Assembly (NCBI GenBank): GCA_001465015.1 | Contig: LNEO01000206.1 | Location: forward strand, 1 to 64,000 | Direction of reading: 5' to 3' | DNA from: Deltaproteobacteria bacterium Ga0077539 | GTDB taxonomy: Bacteria; Myxococcota_A; Polyangia; Polyangiales; Ga0077539 | Length of the DNA stretch: 64,000 nucleotides | Shown here: piece after piece, positions 7,924-16,296 of the stretch | Numbering within the stretch: the first letter of the stretch is position 1 | Layout of the letters: the number at the start of each line of letters is the position of its first letter | Program-made: the position numbers and the translations under genes | Notes under the pieces: model-generated | The model's input: only the letters and a program-made list of their open reading frames with translations | Database searches by the model: none | What the model was told of the DNA's origin: nothing

Positions 7924-9182
7924 GCGGCGGGCGCTACCGCGTGGTGATCATCGGCGCGGGGATCATGGGTCTCTCGACCGCGTGGCACCTCGCCAAGGCG
8001 GGGATCACCGACGTGCTCGTGGTCGACCGCGGGTATCTCTGCGGCGGGGCTTCGGGGCGCAACGGCGGCGGCGTTCGCGCGCAGTTCTCGAGCGAGACCA
8101 ACATTCGCCTGATGCGCGAGTCGATCGAAATCTGCCGCAATTTCGCGGCTGAAATGAAGATCAACGTGTGGTTTCGGCAGGGCGGATACCTGTTTCTGAC
8201 CCGCACGAAGCAGCGCGCGCGGATGCTCGAGGCGAGCGCGAAGCTCCAGCGAGACTGCGGCCTGGAGACGAGGCTGTTGTCTCCGGCCGAGCTGCGAGAC
8301 ATCGTGCCCGAGATCGACCCGACGGGGGTCGAGCTGGCGAGCTTCAACCCTGGCGACGGCGTGGTGTTTCCCTGGCCATTCGTGTGGGGCTACGCGAAGG
8401 CTGCCAAGGACCGCGGCGTCGAGATCGCGACGTTCACCGAGGTCGAGGGCTTCGCGACGAAGAACGGCAGGATCACCGGCGTGCGTCTCGTGCGGACGCG
8501 ACACGACGCGATCGTGGCCGAGGATCGCGTCGAGCGGACGACCGCGGCGGGGCCGGGTCCTCGCCTGGACCCTGCGCGGACGCGGGTGATTCCGGACGAC
8601 GCCGAGCGGCTCGAGGTCGAGTGCGACACGGTGATCTTGTGCGCAGGCGCGTGGAGCCCGTCGATCGCGAAGATGCTGGGGATCGAGCTGCCGAACAAGC
8701 CGCACCGCCACGAGATATGCTCGACCGAGCCGCTCAAGCCCTGGCTGGGGCCGCTGGTCGCTGACCTCACGGACGGGCTGTACTTCTCGCAGAGCATGCG
8801 GGGAGAGATCGTCGGCGGCATCGCGGTCGAGCCGACGCCCGAGGGGATCAACCAGCGCTCGAGCGCGCAGTTTCTGGCGACCTATGCGCGCTCGTTGGTG
8901 CGGGCGGTGCCGTCGTTGACGCGGGTGAAGGTGCTTCGGCAATGGGCCGGTTGCTACGACCTCACGCCGGACGGAAACCCGATCGTGGGCCGCGTCGACG
9001 GCTGCGACAACCTCGTGATGGCTTGCGGCTTCATGGGCCACGGATTCATGATGGCGCCCGTGATGGGGAGGCTGCTGGCCGAGCACGTGGCCACCGAGGA
9101 GACGACCGAGCTGTTCGCCCGATGGAACCTCCGACGCTTTCGCGAGGGCAAGCTGCTCAGCGAGTCGATGATCATCGGCTGA
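7920..9182 (+). CDS. DAO-family FAD-dependent oxidoreductase (SoxB/HcnC-like)
   Basis: 420 aa. The N-terminal dinucleotide fold is VVIIGAGIMGLSTAWHLAKAG, followed by GGASGRNGGGVRAQFSSE, a hallmark of the sarcosine oxidase beta / HcnC / opine dehydrogenase branch. The C-terminal YDLTPDGNPIVGRVDG and ACGFMGHGFMMAPVMGRLLAEH complete the FAD site. It is the catalytic flavin subunit of the three-gene set. Its start overlaps the BFD gene stop by 4 bp. A long imperfect hairpin begins 11 bp after its stop. Confidence 0.87.
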   Translation: MSGGRYRVVIIGAGIMGLSTAWHLAKAGITDVLVVDRGYLCGGASGRNGGGVRAQFSSETNIRLMRESIEICRNFAAEMKINVWFRQGGYLFLTRTKQRARMLEASAKLQRDCGLETRLLSPAELRDIVPEIDPTGVELASFNPGDGVVFPWPFVWGYAKAAKDRGVEIATFTEVEGFATKNGRITGVRLVRTRHDAIVAEDRVERTTAAGPGPRLDPARTRVIPDDAERLEVECDTVILCAGAWSPSIAKMLGIELPNKPHRHEICSTEPLKPWLGPLVADLTDGLYFSQSMRGEIVGGIAVEPTPEGINQRSSAQFLATYARSLVRAVPSLTRVKVLRQWAGCYDLTPDGNPIVGRVDGCDNLVMACGFMGHGFMMAPVMGRLLAEHVATEETTELFARWNLRRFREGKLLSESMIIG

Positions 9183-9192
9183 ACCACGCCAC

Positions 9193-9293
9193 CGGGTTCA
9201 ACGGGGACGGTCCTCGATAACTCAACGATTTGTGAACCCGCTGAACCGCCTTCACAAATAGTTGAGTTATTGAGGACCGTCCCCGTGAACCCG
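9193..9293. repeat. Long imperfect inverted repeat (REPIN/RAYT-type candidate)
   Basis: Two 43-44 nt arms (9193-9236 and 9251-9293) are complementary except for two mismatches and one extra base, with a 14-nt loop. The arms share the core acggggacggtcctc and cttcacaaat-like ends. The length, near-perfect pairing and intergenic position are characteristic of REP doublets mobilised by RAYT transposases (inference; no transposase is in the window). The right arm extends into the next coding sequence: it contains the GTG start at 9285 and a gagga Shine-Dalgarno-like stretch at 9272-9276. Confidence 0.9.
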
Positions 9294-10730
9294 TCGCAGA
9301 CAGCGCTCTTGGTGATCGACCCCCAGAACGATTTTCTCTCGGAGGGAGGGGCGTTTTCGAAGCGACACGTCGCGCCGTCGCAGATCGCCGACGCGCTGTT
9401 GTTCAGCGTCTCGATCGCGCGTCAGCAAGGGCGACGCGTCGCTTGGGTCACGTCGGACTACTCGACGGCCGCAGGAGACAAAGCGCTCGCGGGGCAGACG
9501 CACACGGGCGCTCCCTGCTGCGTGCCCGACACGTGGGGCGCGGCGGTGATCGAGCCCCTCACGAAGGAGCGGGCGACCGAGGGCGACCTCGCGGTGGTCA
9601 AGCGGTTCTACACAGCGTTTCGCGAGACGACGCTCGACGACGAGCTGCGCGCGGCGGGCGTGCGCCGGTTGATTCTGTGTGGCGTCGCGACGAACGTGTG
9701 CGTGCTCGCCACGGCGCGAGAGGCCATCGAGCGCGGCTACGAGGTCTGGGTCCTTCGGGACGCCACCGCGGCGGGCACCGCCGGAAAGCAAACGGTCGCG
9801 CTGCGCGAGCTCGAGTCGCTCGGGTGCGCGCTGCGGTCGATCGCCGAGCTCGCGAGCGACTGCCCGACAGAGCTCGTGCTGCGCGGCCTCGGGAGCGGCG
9901 ACAGCGCGCTCTATTGCAACGTGTTCAGCGCGCTCGAGGGAGGGGCGCGCGGCGCTCGTTCGCTCTTCGACGCGCTCGCACAGGAAATCGAGTGGAACAC
10001 CATGATGCACCGCGGCGGCGAGGTTCCGCGGCGCGTGGCGATCCAAGGCGCGATCGAGCGCGCGATCGAGCCGCTGTATCGACATCCCGCGGACGAGCAG
10101 CCGAAGATGGTCCCGTTCACCGCGACCGTGGACGCGATTCGTCGCGTGGTGGAGGCCCGCACGGGTCACCCGCTCAACCATTGTCTGGCGCAGCTCTATC
10201 GCTCGGGCCGCGACTGGATCAGCGCTCACTCGGACAAGACGCTGGACCTCGAGCGCCCGTCGTTCGTGGTCAACGCGAGCTTCGGTAGGACACGGACGAT
10301 GCTCTTCGAGGCCAAGGTGAAGGGCGCGGCTGGGACGCAGAAGGTTCCGCTGCCGGACGGGTCGGTGTTGCTGATGGGGCTCGGGACCAACCGCGAGCGA
10401 TTTCACGAGATCAAGCAAGAGGGGCAGCAGGTCGATGACGGGGCCAGGATCTCGCTGACGTTTCGTTGGATCGGGACGTTCTTCGATCGCGACACCAGCG
10501 CGGTGTGGGGCGTGGGCTCGCCGGCGAAGACCCCGCGCGAGGCGCTCGAGATCGTCGAGCGGCGCAGGGCGCTCGCCCCTGCCCGGCTGCGAGACGAGCT
10601 GCACGCAGAGTCGCTCGAGATGCTGCGGGCGTTTCGCGAAGAGAACGTAGACCCAGCGTTCGATGTGGCGAAGTACCAACCGGGCTTCACGGTGCTGGAC
10701 CTCTCGGCGCTCGAGGGCGGCGACCGATGA
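9285..10730 (+). CDS. Isochorismatase-family hydrolase fused to AlkB-like 2OG-Fe(II) dioxygenase
   Basis: 481 aa. Residues 1-190 are a cysteine hydrolase of the isochorismatase/nicotinamidase superfamily with the triad D12 (VIDPQNDF), K106 and C139 (GVATNVCV). Residues about 205-400 are an AlkB/ALKBH2-3-type dioxygenase: LNHCLAQLYRSGRDWISAH has the substrate-loop and iron-site layout, with H315-x-D317 and distal H374 as iron ligands, and RISLTFR (R388, R394) binding 2-oxoglutarate. Both active sites look intact. The start is GTG 9285 inside a long hairpin; TTG 9270 is an alternative, also inside it. The stop overlaps the GST start (ATGA). AlkB proteins repair alkylated nucleic acids; what the hydrolase half contributes is unknown. 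Confidence 0.85.
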   Translation: MNPSQTALLVIDPQNDFLSEGGAFSKRHVAPSQIADALLFSVSIARQQGRRVAWVTSDYSTAAGDKALAGQTHTGAPCCVPDTWGAAVIEPLTKERATEGDLAVVKRFYTAFRETTLDDELRAAGVRRLILCGVATNVCVLATAREAIERGYEVWVLRDATAAGTAGKQTVALRELESLGCALRSIAELASDCPTELVLRGLGSGDSALYCNVFSALEGGARGARSLFDALAQEIEWNTMMHRGGEVPRRVAIQGAIERAIEPLYRHPADEQPKMVPFTATVDAIRRVVEARTGHPLNHCLAQLYRSGRDWISAHSDKTLDLERPSFVVNASFGRTRTMLFEAKVKGAAGTQKVPLPDGSVLLMGLGTNRERFHEIKQEGQQVDDGARISLTFRWIGTFFDRDTSAVWGVGSPAKTPREALEIVERRRALAPARLRDELHAESLEMLRAFREENVDPAFDVAKYQPGFTVLDLSALEGGDR

Positions 10731-11422
10731 GCGAGCGCGTCGTGTACGTCGTCAACGGCTCGATCTCGAGCTGGCGCGCGCTCTTGTGCCTCTACGAGAA
10801 GGGGCTCGACTGTCGAGCGCAGCGGCTGCGAGTGATGCGCGAGCCGAGAGAGACGCGGTCGCCCGAGTTTCTCGCGATCAATCCGCGTGGAAAAGCGCCG
10901 GTTCTCGTGGAGCCCGACGGCGTCGTGGTCAACGAGTCCTTCGCGATCCTGGACTTCATCGAGCGCAGGTACCCAGCGCCGTCCCTCGTCTCGAAGGAGC
11001 CGCGCGCGATGGCGAGAGAGCTGTCGCTTTCGCACGAGGCCGAGACCTTCGCCTGCGCGTACGAAGGGCTCGAGGCGCTCTTCGAGCGCGACGCCGGCGC
11101 GATGAGCGAGGACGAGCGCCGCTCGATCGCCGGGTGCCTCGCCGCGGTCGAGTGGGAGCTCGATCTGTGGGAGAAGCGCGCGAGTGAATCGACGTTCATC
11201 GCGGGCGATGCGCTCTCGATGGCAGACGTGTCGTTCTACCCGACGCTCGCGTACATGCTTCGCCGCGGCCTGTCGCTCGAGGGGCGCCCAGCGCTCGATG
11301 CGTACCAGCGACGCATGCGCGAGCGAGCGGCGTGCGCGAAGGCTTTTCCCGAGGGGTGGACGCACGCTGTCGGAAAGCGGGACCTCTTCGCGCTGGCGCG
11401 GTCGTGCGCGAACAATGGGTGA
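10727..11422 (+). CDS. Glutathione S-transferase family protein
   Basis: 231 aa. The N-terminal thioredoxin-like half contains NGSISSWRALLCLYEKGLDC, a Ser-type active-site region, INPRGKAPVLV with the cis-Pro, and NESFAILDFIERRYP (glutathione-binding ES pair). The C-terminal half is helical with FIAGDALSMADVSFYPTLA, the usual GST C-terminal motif with Asp. It overlaps the isochorismatase-AlkB gene by 4 bp, suggesting co-translation and perhaps a shared role in handling electrophiles or alkylating compounds (inference). Confidence 0.87.
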   Translation: MSERVVYVVNGSISSWRALLCLYEKGLDCRAQRLRVMREPRETRSPEFLAINPRGKAPVLVEPDGVVVNESFAILDFIERRYPAPSLVSKEPRAMARELSLSHEAETFACAYEGLEALFERDAGAMSEDERRSIAGCLAAVEWELDLWEKRASESTFIAGDALSMADVSFYPTLAYMLRRGLSLEGRPALDAYQRRMRERAACAKAFPEGWTHAVGKRDLFALARSCANNG

Positions 11423-11571
11423 TCCTGCGCGCGCCGCGGGCGACCTCACGGGGCGACGCTCGGACCCAAGCTGCGAGGCATGTGACGGTCTCGCGGCGAC
11501 CCGGTGAACGTTGGCGTCACCGAAGAGAAAGGAGCCCTCGAGCGTGCGACACTCGCGCGCGCGAGAAGAAG

Positions 11572-12975
11572 ATGAAGCCAAACAAGAGTTCCAGTGAATT
11601 GAAGGCGATGGTGTCCAGGCGGCTGATGTTGCGCTCTGGGCTGGCGGGTTTCGCGGCAGTGGTCGGCGGCCGAATGTTCGCGGCGTGTAGCCCCGGCGCA
11701 GCTCCGGGCTCCGACAGTGGCGTGGGCGAGCCAGACAGCGGAGCGTTCGACAGCGGCGCGGACAGCGGCGTGGACTCGGGCGTCGACAGCGGCGTCGATA
11801 CAGGGGTCGACGCGGGGATCGACGTGCGTCCCGCGGACACGGGCGTCGACGCTGCCGCTCCAGTGTTTCGGCGGCGAATGGTGCCCCCGCCGCCGGCGTT
11901 GCGATCGCGCATCGCGGACATCGGCCCGCTCGCGGATCGTCCGGACGCCAACGGTCTTCGACTTCCAGCGGGCTTCACTTCGCGGGTCGTCGCCGAGTAC
12001 GACCGACCCGTCGCGGGCACGATGTACTCCTGGCATATCGCGCCGGACGGAGGCGCGACGTTCGCGACAGAGGACGGAGGGTGGATCTACGTGTCCAACT
12101 CCGAGCAGCTCGCGGCGCAGGGCGGGGTGGGCGCGATTCGGTTCGGGAGCGACGGGACCATCACCCGCGCGTATTCGCTCTTGCGACGCACGACGCTCAA
12201 CTGCGCGGGCGGACGCACTCCGTGGCACACGTGGCTGTCTTGCGAAGAGATGGAGCGCGGCCGGGTATGGGAGTGCGATCCGTGGGGTGAGCAGCCCGCG
12301 GTCGCTCGGCCTGCGCTCGGGGTGTTCGTGCACGAAGCGGTGTGCGTCGACCACGATCGGGGCCACCTTTATCTCACGGAGGACGTGAACAACGGACGCT
12401 TCTACCGCTTCGTTCCTGCGGGGATGAACGCGAACGGGTTTCCCGACCTCAGCCGCGGGACGCTCGAGGTCGCGGTCGTCGATCGCATGGGAAACGTCAC
12501 CTGGCGAGCGCTGCCAGACCCGATGTACACCCGCGGCACGCCGACCCGCTATCAAGTGCCCGAGTCCACGGAGTTCGATGGCGGCGAAGGCATCTGGTAC
12601 GTCGACCACAAGGTGTACTTCAGCACCAAGGGCGACGATCGCATCTGGCTGTACGACTGCCGAACCTCGCAGATCTCGATCTTCTATGACTTTCAGCGCT
12701 TTCCTGAGCCGAGGATCCTCACTGGCGTCGACAACCTCACCGTGAGCTGCTGTGGAGATCTGCTCGTCGCCGAGGATCAGGGCTCGATGGACATCGTGGC
12801 GATCCTGCCGAGCGGAGTGCTCAAGCAGCTCGTTCAGGTCGCGGGGCAAGACGCGAGCGAGGTCACCGGGCCGGCCTTCGATCCGAGCGGAACGCGGCTG
12901 TACTTCAGCTCGCAGCGCAGCCCCGCGGGCGGGACGACCTTCGAAGTGACCGGTCCCTTTCACGCCCCCGCGTGA
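11572..12975 (+). CDS. Tat-exported PhoX/DUF839-like lipoprotein
   Basis: 467 aa. The N-terminus has the twin-arginine motif SRRLMLR (residues 15-21), a hydrophobic stretch and a lipobox FAAC with C39, so it is probably a Tat-secreted lipoprotein. A DSGVDSGVDSGVDTG linker follows (about 48-95). The body resembles DUF839/PhoX: GGATFATEDGGWIYVSNSE, CAGGRTPWHTWLSCEEME, VHEAVCVDHDRGHLYLTED, then DNLTVSCCGDLLVAEDQG. PhoX enzymes are Ca/Fe alkaline phosphatases; the motif conservation is partial, so enzymatic activity is not certain. ATG 11572 has a purine-rich upstream stretch; the track's longer start overlaps the GST gene. Confidence 0.8.
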   Translation: MKPNKSSSELKAMVSRRLMLRSGLAGFAAVVGGRMFAACSPGAAPGSDSGVGEPDSGAFDSGADSGVDSGVDSGVDTGVDAGIDVRPADTGVDAAAPVFRRRMVPPPPALRSRIADIGPLADRPDANGLRLPAGFTSRVVAEYDRPVAGTMYSWHIAPDGGATFATEDGGWIYVSNSEQLAAQGGVGAIRFGSDGTITRAYSLLRRTTLNCAGGRTPWHTWLSCEEMERGRVWECDPWGEQPAVARPALGVFVHEAVCVDHDRGHLYLTEDVNNGRFYRFVPAGMNANGFPDLSRGTLEVAVVDRMGNVTWRALPDPMYTRGTPTRYQVPESTEFDGGEGIWYVDHKVYFSTKGDDRIWLYDCRTSQISIFYDFQRFPEPRILTGVDNLTVSCCGDLLVAEDQGSMDIVAILPSGVLKQLVQVAGQDASEVTGPAFDPSGTRLYFSSQRSPAGGTTFEVTGPFHAPA

Positions 12976-12996
12976 GCGGTCTTCGCGCGCAGTGCT

Positions 12997-13590
12997 CTAG
13001 GGCAGGACGATGCGGCCGGGGGCGCCCATCTGGCCCGCCTCGGTGTGGCAGAAGTTGCAGTCACCGAAGGTGTTGGGGATGTTGGGCATGAACTGCGTTC
13101 GGCCCTGATAGCGAACTTGAATACCGGTGAACGGCCCCTGCGGGTTGTTCGCGAAGTAGAAGTTGCCGCCAGGGAGCATCCGGGTCGTGTGCTCCGTGCC
13201 GTCCTTGTCGCGCAGGACGATCTCCACTGGCTCGTTGCCGGTCGCCGGGCCGCCGAGGCAGTCGTTTGGCTCGTGGACGGACGGGTAGACGGTCCCTCCG
13301 ACGGTCCAGCGCGGCGCGCCGGGGCGCGTGCGATGGCAGTCGAGGCAGGCCTGGCCGGGGTTCATGAAGTCAGCCCCAGTATTCAAGCAAGCCCACGTCC
13401 TGCCGGAGGTGCACTGCGTCGGATTTCGGACGTTGAGCGGCTGGGCGGGGACGGGGGTGGCCGTGCCGACAACGACGCACGATCCGCTGGCGGGTCCGCA
13501 GCCGGGAGCACCCGAGAGGGTCGCGGCGATCGAGGCGAGCGAGACGAGCGCGAGCAGCGCGGTGGGTTTGCGGAGGCTCGAAGGGACCAT
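12997..13590 (-). CDS. Putative exported diheme (CxxCH x2) protein
   Basis: 197 aa with a hydrophobic N-terminal signal (residues 9-28) ending near GAPGC (C31), possibly a lipoprotein. It has two CxxCH heme c motifs, CLDCH (C82-H86) and CNFCH (C178-H182), near the start and end of the mature protein, separated by a beta-rich region (GGTVYPSVHEPNDC, PGGNFYFANNPQGPFTGIQV). This arrangement resembles small diheme exported proteins of delta-proteobacteria-type lineages. It is likely periplasmic and involved in electron transfer or redox sensing. It is convergent with the PhoX-like gene, 21 bp between stops. Confidence 0.75.
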   Translation of the reverse strand: MVPSSLRKPTALLALVSLASIAATLSGAPGCGPASGSCVVVGTATPVPAQPLNVRNPTQCTSGRTWACLNTGADFMNPGQACLDCHRTRPGAPRWTVGGTVYPSVHEPNDCLGGPATGNEPVEIVLRDKDGTEHTTRMLPGGNFYFANNPQGPFTGIQVRYQGRTQFMPNIPNTFGDCNFCHTEAGQMGAPGRIVLP

Positions 13591-13801
13591 TGCTCAGGAC
13601 CGAGAGGGTACCCCAACGGGGTGCGGAGGCATGATGGGTATTTTCGGGCGTTCGCGGAGGACACAGTCCTTGCGTCCGTGGGGCGGTCGTGGGTTGCAAA
13701 GGGCGGGAGCGCCGTGTACCACCGCGCTCGTCGCTGCCGCCGTTGCCGTCGCTGCCGCGCGTCGAACGACGGCGCAGCAAACTTACGGAGAAGCATCAAC
13801 C

Positions 13802-14728
13802 ATGGCTCACACCGACCGCGTGAAGCAGATTCTGTCCTGGTACGGATCGGACAACCCCGGAACCCGCGCGAACATCGCCCGCCTGCTCAACGCTGGGCGC
13901 CTCGCAGGGACGGGCAAGATGGTGATCCTCCCAGTGGACCAGGGATTCGAGCACGGACCCGCCAGGTCCTTTGCGCCCAACCCTGCGGGCTACGACCCCG
14001 AATACCACGTCAAGCTCGCGCTCGACTCCGGGTGCAACGCCTACGCCGCTCCGCTCGGGTTCATCGAAGCCGTGGCAGACCAGTACGCGGGGCAGATTCC
14101 GCTGATCCTGAAGCTCAACAACTCGGACGTGCTCGGCAAGCCGCCGCAGCCGATCTCTGCGATCACCGGCTCGGTCGAGGACGCGCTGCGGCTCGGCTGC
14201 GTGGCGATCGGGTACACGATCTACCCGGGTTCGGGGGCGCGCAACGAGCAGTACGAGAACCTCCGCGAGCTGACGCTTCAGGCCAAGCGCGTGGGACTCG
14301 CTGTGGTGACCTGGGCGTACCCGCGCGGCGCGACGATCTCGAAGGACGGCGAGACCGCGGTGGACGTGTGCGCGTACGCCGCGCAGATCTCTGCGCAGCT
14401 CGGCTCGCACATCATCAAGGTCAAGCCGCCGAAGGCTCACCTCGAGGTGCCCGAGGCCAAGGCCGCCTTCGAGAAGGCGGGGATCAAGATCGACACGATG
14501 GCAGACCGCGTTCGCGAGGTGATTCGCAGCGCGTTCGGCGGAAAGCGCATCGTGATCTTCTCGGGCGGCGAGGCCAAGAGCACCGAGGACCTGCTCGCCG
14601 AGGTGCGCGGGCTCGCCGAGGGCGGCGCGTTCGGCTCGATCATGGGCCGCAACGCCTTTCAGCGCCCGCGCGACGAGTCGATCAAGCTGCTCAACGATGT
14701 GATGGATGTGTTCGCGAAGGCCCCTTGA
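13802..14728 (+). CDS. fbaB: Class I fructose-bisphosphate aldolase (DhnA/FbaB type)
   Basis: 308 aa from MAHTDRVKQI (the ORF track runs upstream in noncoding sequence). Family features: MVILPVDQGFEHGPARSF, then LILKLNNSD, IGYTIYPGSG, VTWAYPRGATIS, and SHIIKVKPPK with the Schiff-base lysine at about residue 206-208, and FSGGEAKSTEDLL. It catalyses reversible cleavage of fructose-1,6-bisphosphate in glycolysis/gluconeogenesis in the cytoplasm. It is monocistronic in appearance, about 90 bp before an unrelated gene. Confidence 0.93.
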   Translation: MAHTDRVKQILSWYGSDNPGTRANIARLLNAGRLAGTGKMVILPVDQGFEHGPARSFAPNPAGYDPEYHVKLALDSGCNAYAAPLGFIEAVADQYAGQIPLILKLNNSDVLGKPPQPISAITGSVEDALRLGCVAIGYTIYPGSGARNEQYENLRELTLQAKRVGLAVVTWAYPRGATISKDGETAVDVCAYAAQISAQLGSHIIKVKPPKAHLEVPEAKAAFEKAGIKIDTMADRVREVIRSAFGGKRIVIFSGGEAKSTEDLLAEVRGLAEGGAFGSIMGRNAFQRPRDESIKLLNDVMDVFAKAP

Positions 14729-14818
14729 GCGGGCCTCGCTTGCTTGAAATGATGGGCCGTAAATGGATTGACCCATGACCTTCGGCCGACTGACTGCAGA
14801 AACAAGAGGGTGATTTCG

Positions 14819-15475
14819 ATGACCTATGACCAGAGGCCGTACCGCGGGGCCCGTGACGACCGCGGACCGCAGACAAATGGCACCATCGACCCGAAGCTGC
14901 GCGAGCTGCTCGGGTTCTTGAGGGACACGTGCCGCGAAGTGGCGGTGCGTATCGACCAGTATCTCGGCAGCGATCGCGGCAGCGCCCGCGGCTACGCAGA
15001 GCGCAGCGATCGCGGCGAGCGCTCGGACCGCAACGATCGCGGCTACACGTCCGGTCGCTACTCGGACGCCCCGCGCGCTCCCCGCGCTTCTGGCGGCGAC
15101 TCAGCGCCGGTGCACGACGGGCTCGAGAAGCTGCGCGAAGAGGCGCGACGCGTTTCCGACGAGGCTCCGGACATGGATCCCGCGAAGCTGCGACTTCTGA
15201 TCGAGGCGATCACCGCCGAGACGCGCGCCTTTCAAGGGCGCGCCGACGACGCCGAGGATCAAGACCTCGCGGCCAAGATCCTGCGCACGCTGACCGCCGT
15301 GGTCAGCGAGCACCGCCCTGGCCACGTGTACGGGCTCGCGCGGCATCACACCGCCGAGTGGAGCGAGGTCGCGCGCCGCGCCCGAGACGACATCGCGAGC
15401 GGCAACCTGCACCGCGCGCGCCCCGACGAGGGCGGCCCGCGCAGCGTGCGCGACGACGATTCGGACATCGGCTGA
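14819..15475 (+). CDS. Uncharacterised Arg/Asp-rich protein
   Basis: 218 aa from MTYDQRPYRG, preceded by agaggg. Residues about 55-95 are a low-complexity SDRGERSDRNDRG-type segment. The flanks are helical: IDPKLRELLGFLRDTCREVAVRIDQYLG, and a C-terminal helical region LRLLIEAITAETRAFQGRADDAEDQDLAAKIL. No signal peptide, membrane helix or known motif is seen. The charged linker joining two helical regions suggests a scaffold or adaptor, but no function is assigned. The track's TTG start at 14768 is less likely. Confidence 0.65.
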   Translation: MTYDQRPYRGARDDRGPQTNGTIDPKLRELLGFLRDTCREVAVRIDQYLGSDRGSARGYAERSDRGERSDRNDRGYTSGRYSDAPRAPRASGGDSAPVHDGLEKLREEARRVSDEAPDMDPAKLRLLIEAITAETRAFQGRADDAEDQDLAAKILRTLTAVVSEHRPGHVYGLARHHTAEWSEVARRARDDIASGNLHRARPDEGGPRSVRDDDSDIG

Positions 15476-15488
15476 TCTCCGCGGTCGG

Positions 15489-16124
15489 TCAACGTCCTCG
15501 GCGGACGCGGGCTGCGCTCGGGGGGAGCGAGGCGGCAGCGGTCGGCAACGCTCGGGGAACGGCGCTCACGCGCGGCGTTTGCACAGCGTCGAGCGAGCGA
15601 AGCGCTGAGACGATCGTCGCCCGAACGGCGGGGTCGCGCTCGCTCTGCGCCGCGCGCTCGAGCAGCGTTCGGGCTTCGGCGGTGTTCGCCCGAGAGATCG
15701 ACCACACCGCGGCCTCGCGGTGATCAGCGGTCGCGCTGAGCAAGTAGCGCGCGGCGAGGGTGGTGTCGCGAAAGCCGATGCAAAGGCCGTCGAGCGCCGC
15801 TCGCAACACGAGCGGGTGCGCCTGCGGGGCGCTCGCGAGGCGCAGGAGCGCGGCGCGCGCTGCCGTGTTGGGAGCAAACACCCTGAGCGCGGCTGCGGCT
15901 CGAGCGCGGACGAACTCAGGTCGCGCGGCGTCCTCAGCGAGCGCGACGAGCGTGGGGATGCTCCGCTCGCTCCACGCGCGGATCGTGCTCTCGTCGGCGG
16001 CGCGCTCGTAGCCCGAGAGCGTCGCGGCGATCTCGTCCGCGGTGACGTCCGCGAGCGCCGAGGGCGCAGCCAGCGCGAGCGCGAGGCCCAGCGCCGCTGC
16101 AGCAGCGCGCTTCGAACGAGGCAT
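15489..16124 (-). CDS. Exported HEAT-like repeat protein
   Basis: 211 aa from MPRSKRAAAAALG, with a signal peptide ending APSALA. The mature part is alpha-helical with short repeated units (PTLVALAEDAARPEFVRARAAAALRVF, AALLRLASAPQAHPLVLRAALDGL, EARTLLERAAQSERDPAVRATIVSAL) typical of HEAT/PBS-lyase-like repeats. Such repeats generally mediate protein-protein contacts, here probably in the periplasm. An ATG at 16142 is an alternative start; the track's 16298 start adds an Arg-rich shadow. It is convergent with the gene at 14819, 13 bp between stops. Confidence 0.72.
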   Translation of the reverse strand: MPRSKRAAAAALGLALALAAPSALADVTADEIAATLSGYERAADESTIRAWSERSIPTLVALAEDAARPEFVRARAAAALRVFAPNTAARAALLRLASAPQAHPLVLRAALDGLCIGFRDTTLAARYLLSATADHREAAVWSISRANTAEARTLLERAAQSERDPAVRATIVSALRSLDAVQTPRVSAVPRALPTAAASLPPSAARVRRGR

Positions 16125-16296
16125 CCGACGATTACCCTGCATTTGCCGGACGGATCGTAGCACCGATCGACCGGACGAGCGCGCTCGCGGTGAAACCCGA
16201 CCCAAGGACGTCGCCGCCGTTGCGGTTAATGAGCGCTGTACGCGGTACACTCGCCGCCGTTCGCGCGGGCGAACCCCTAAGGAGCGACGCAAACTC

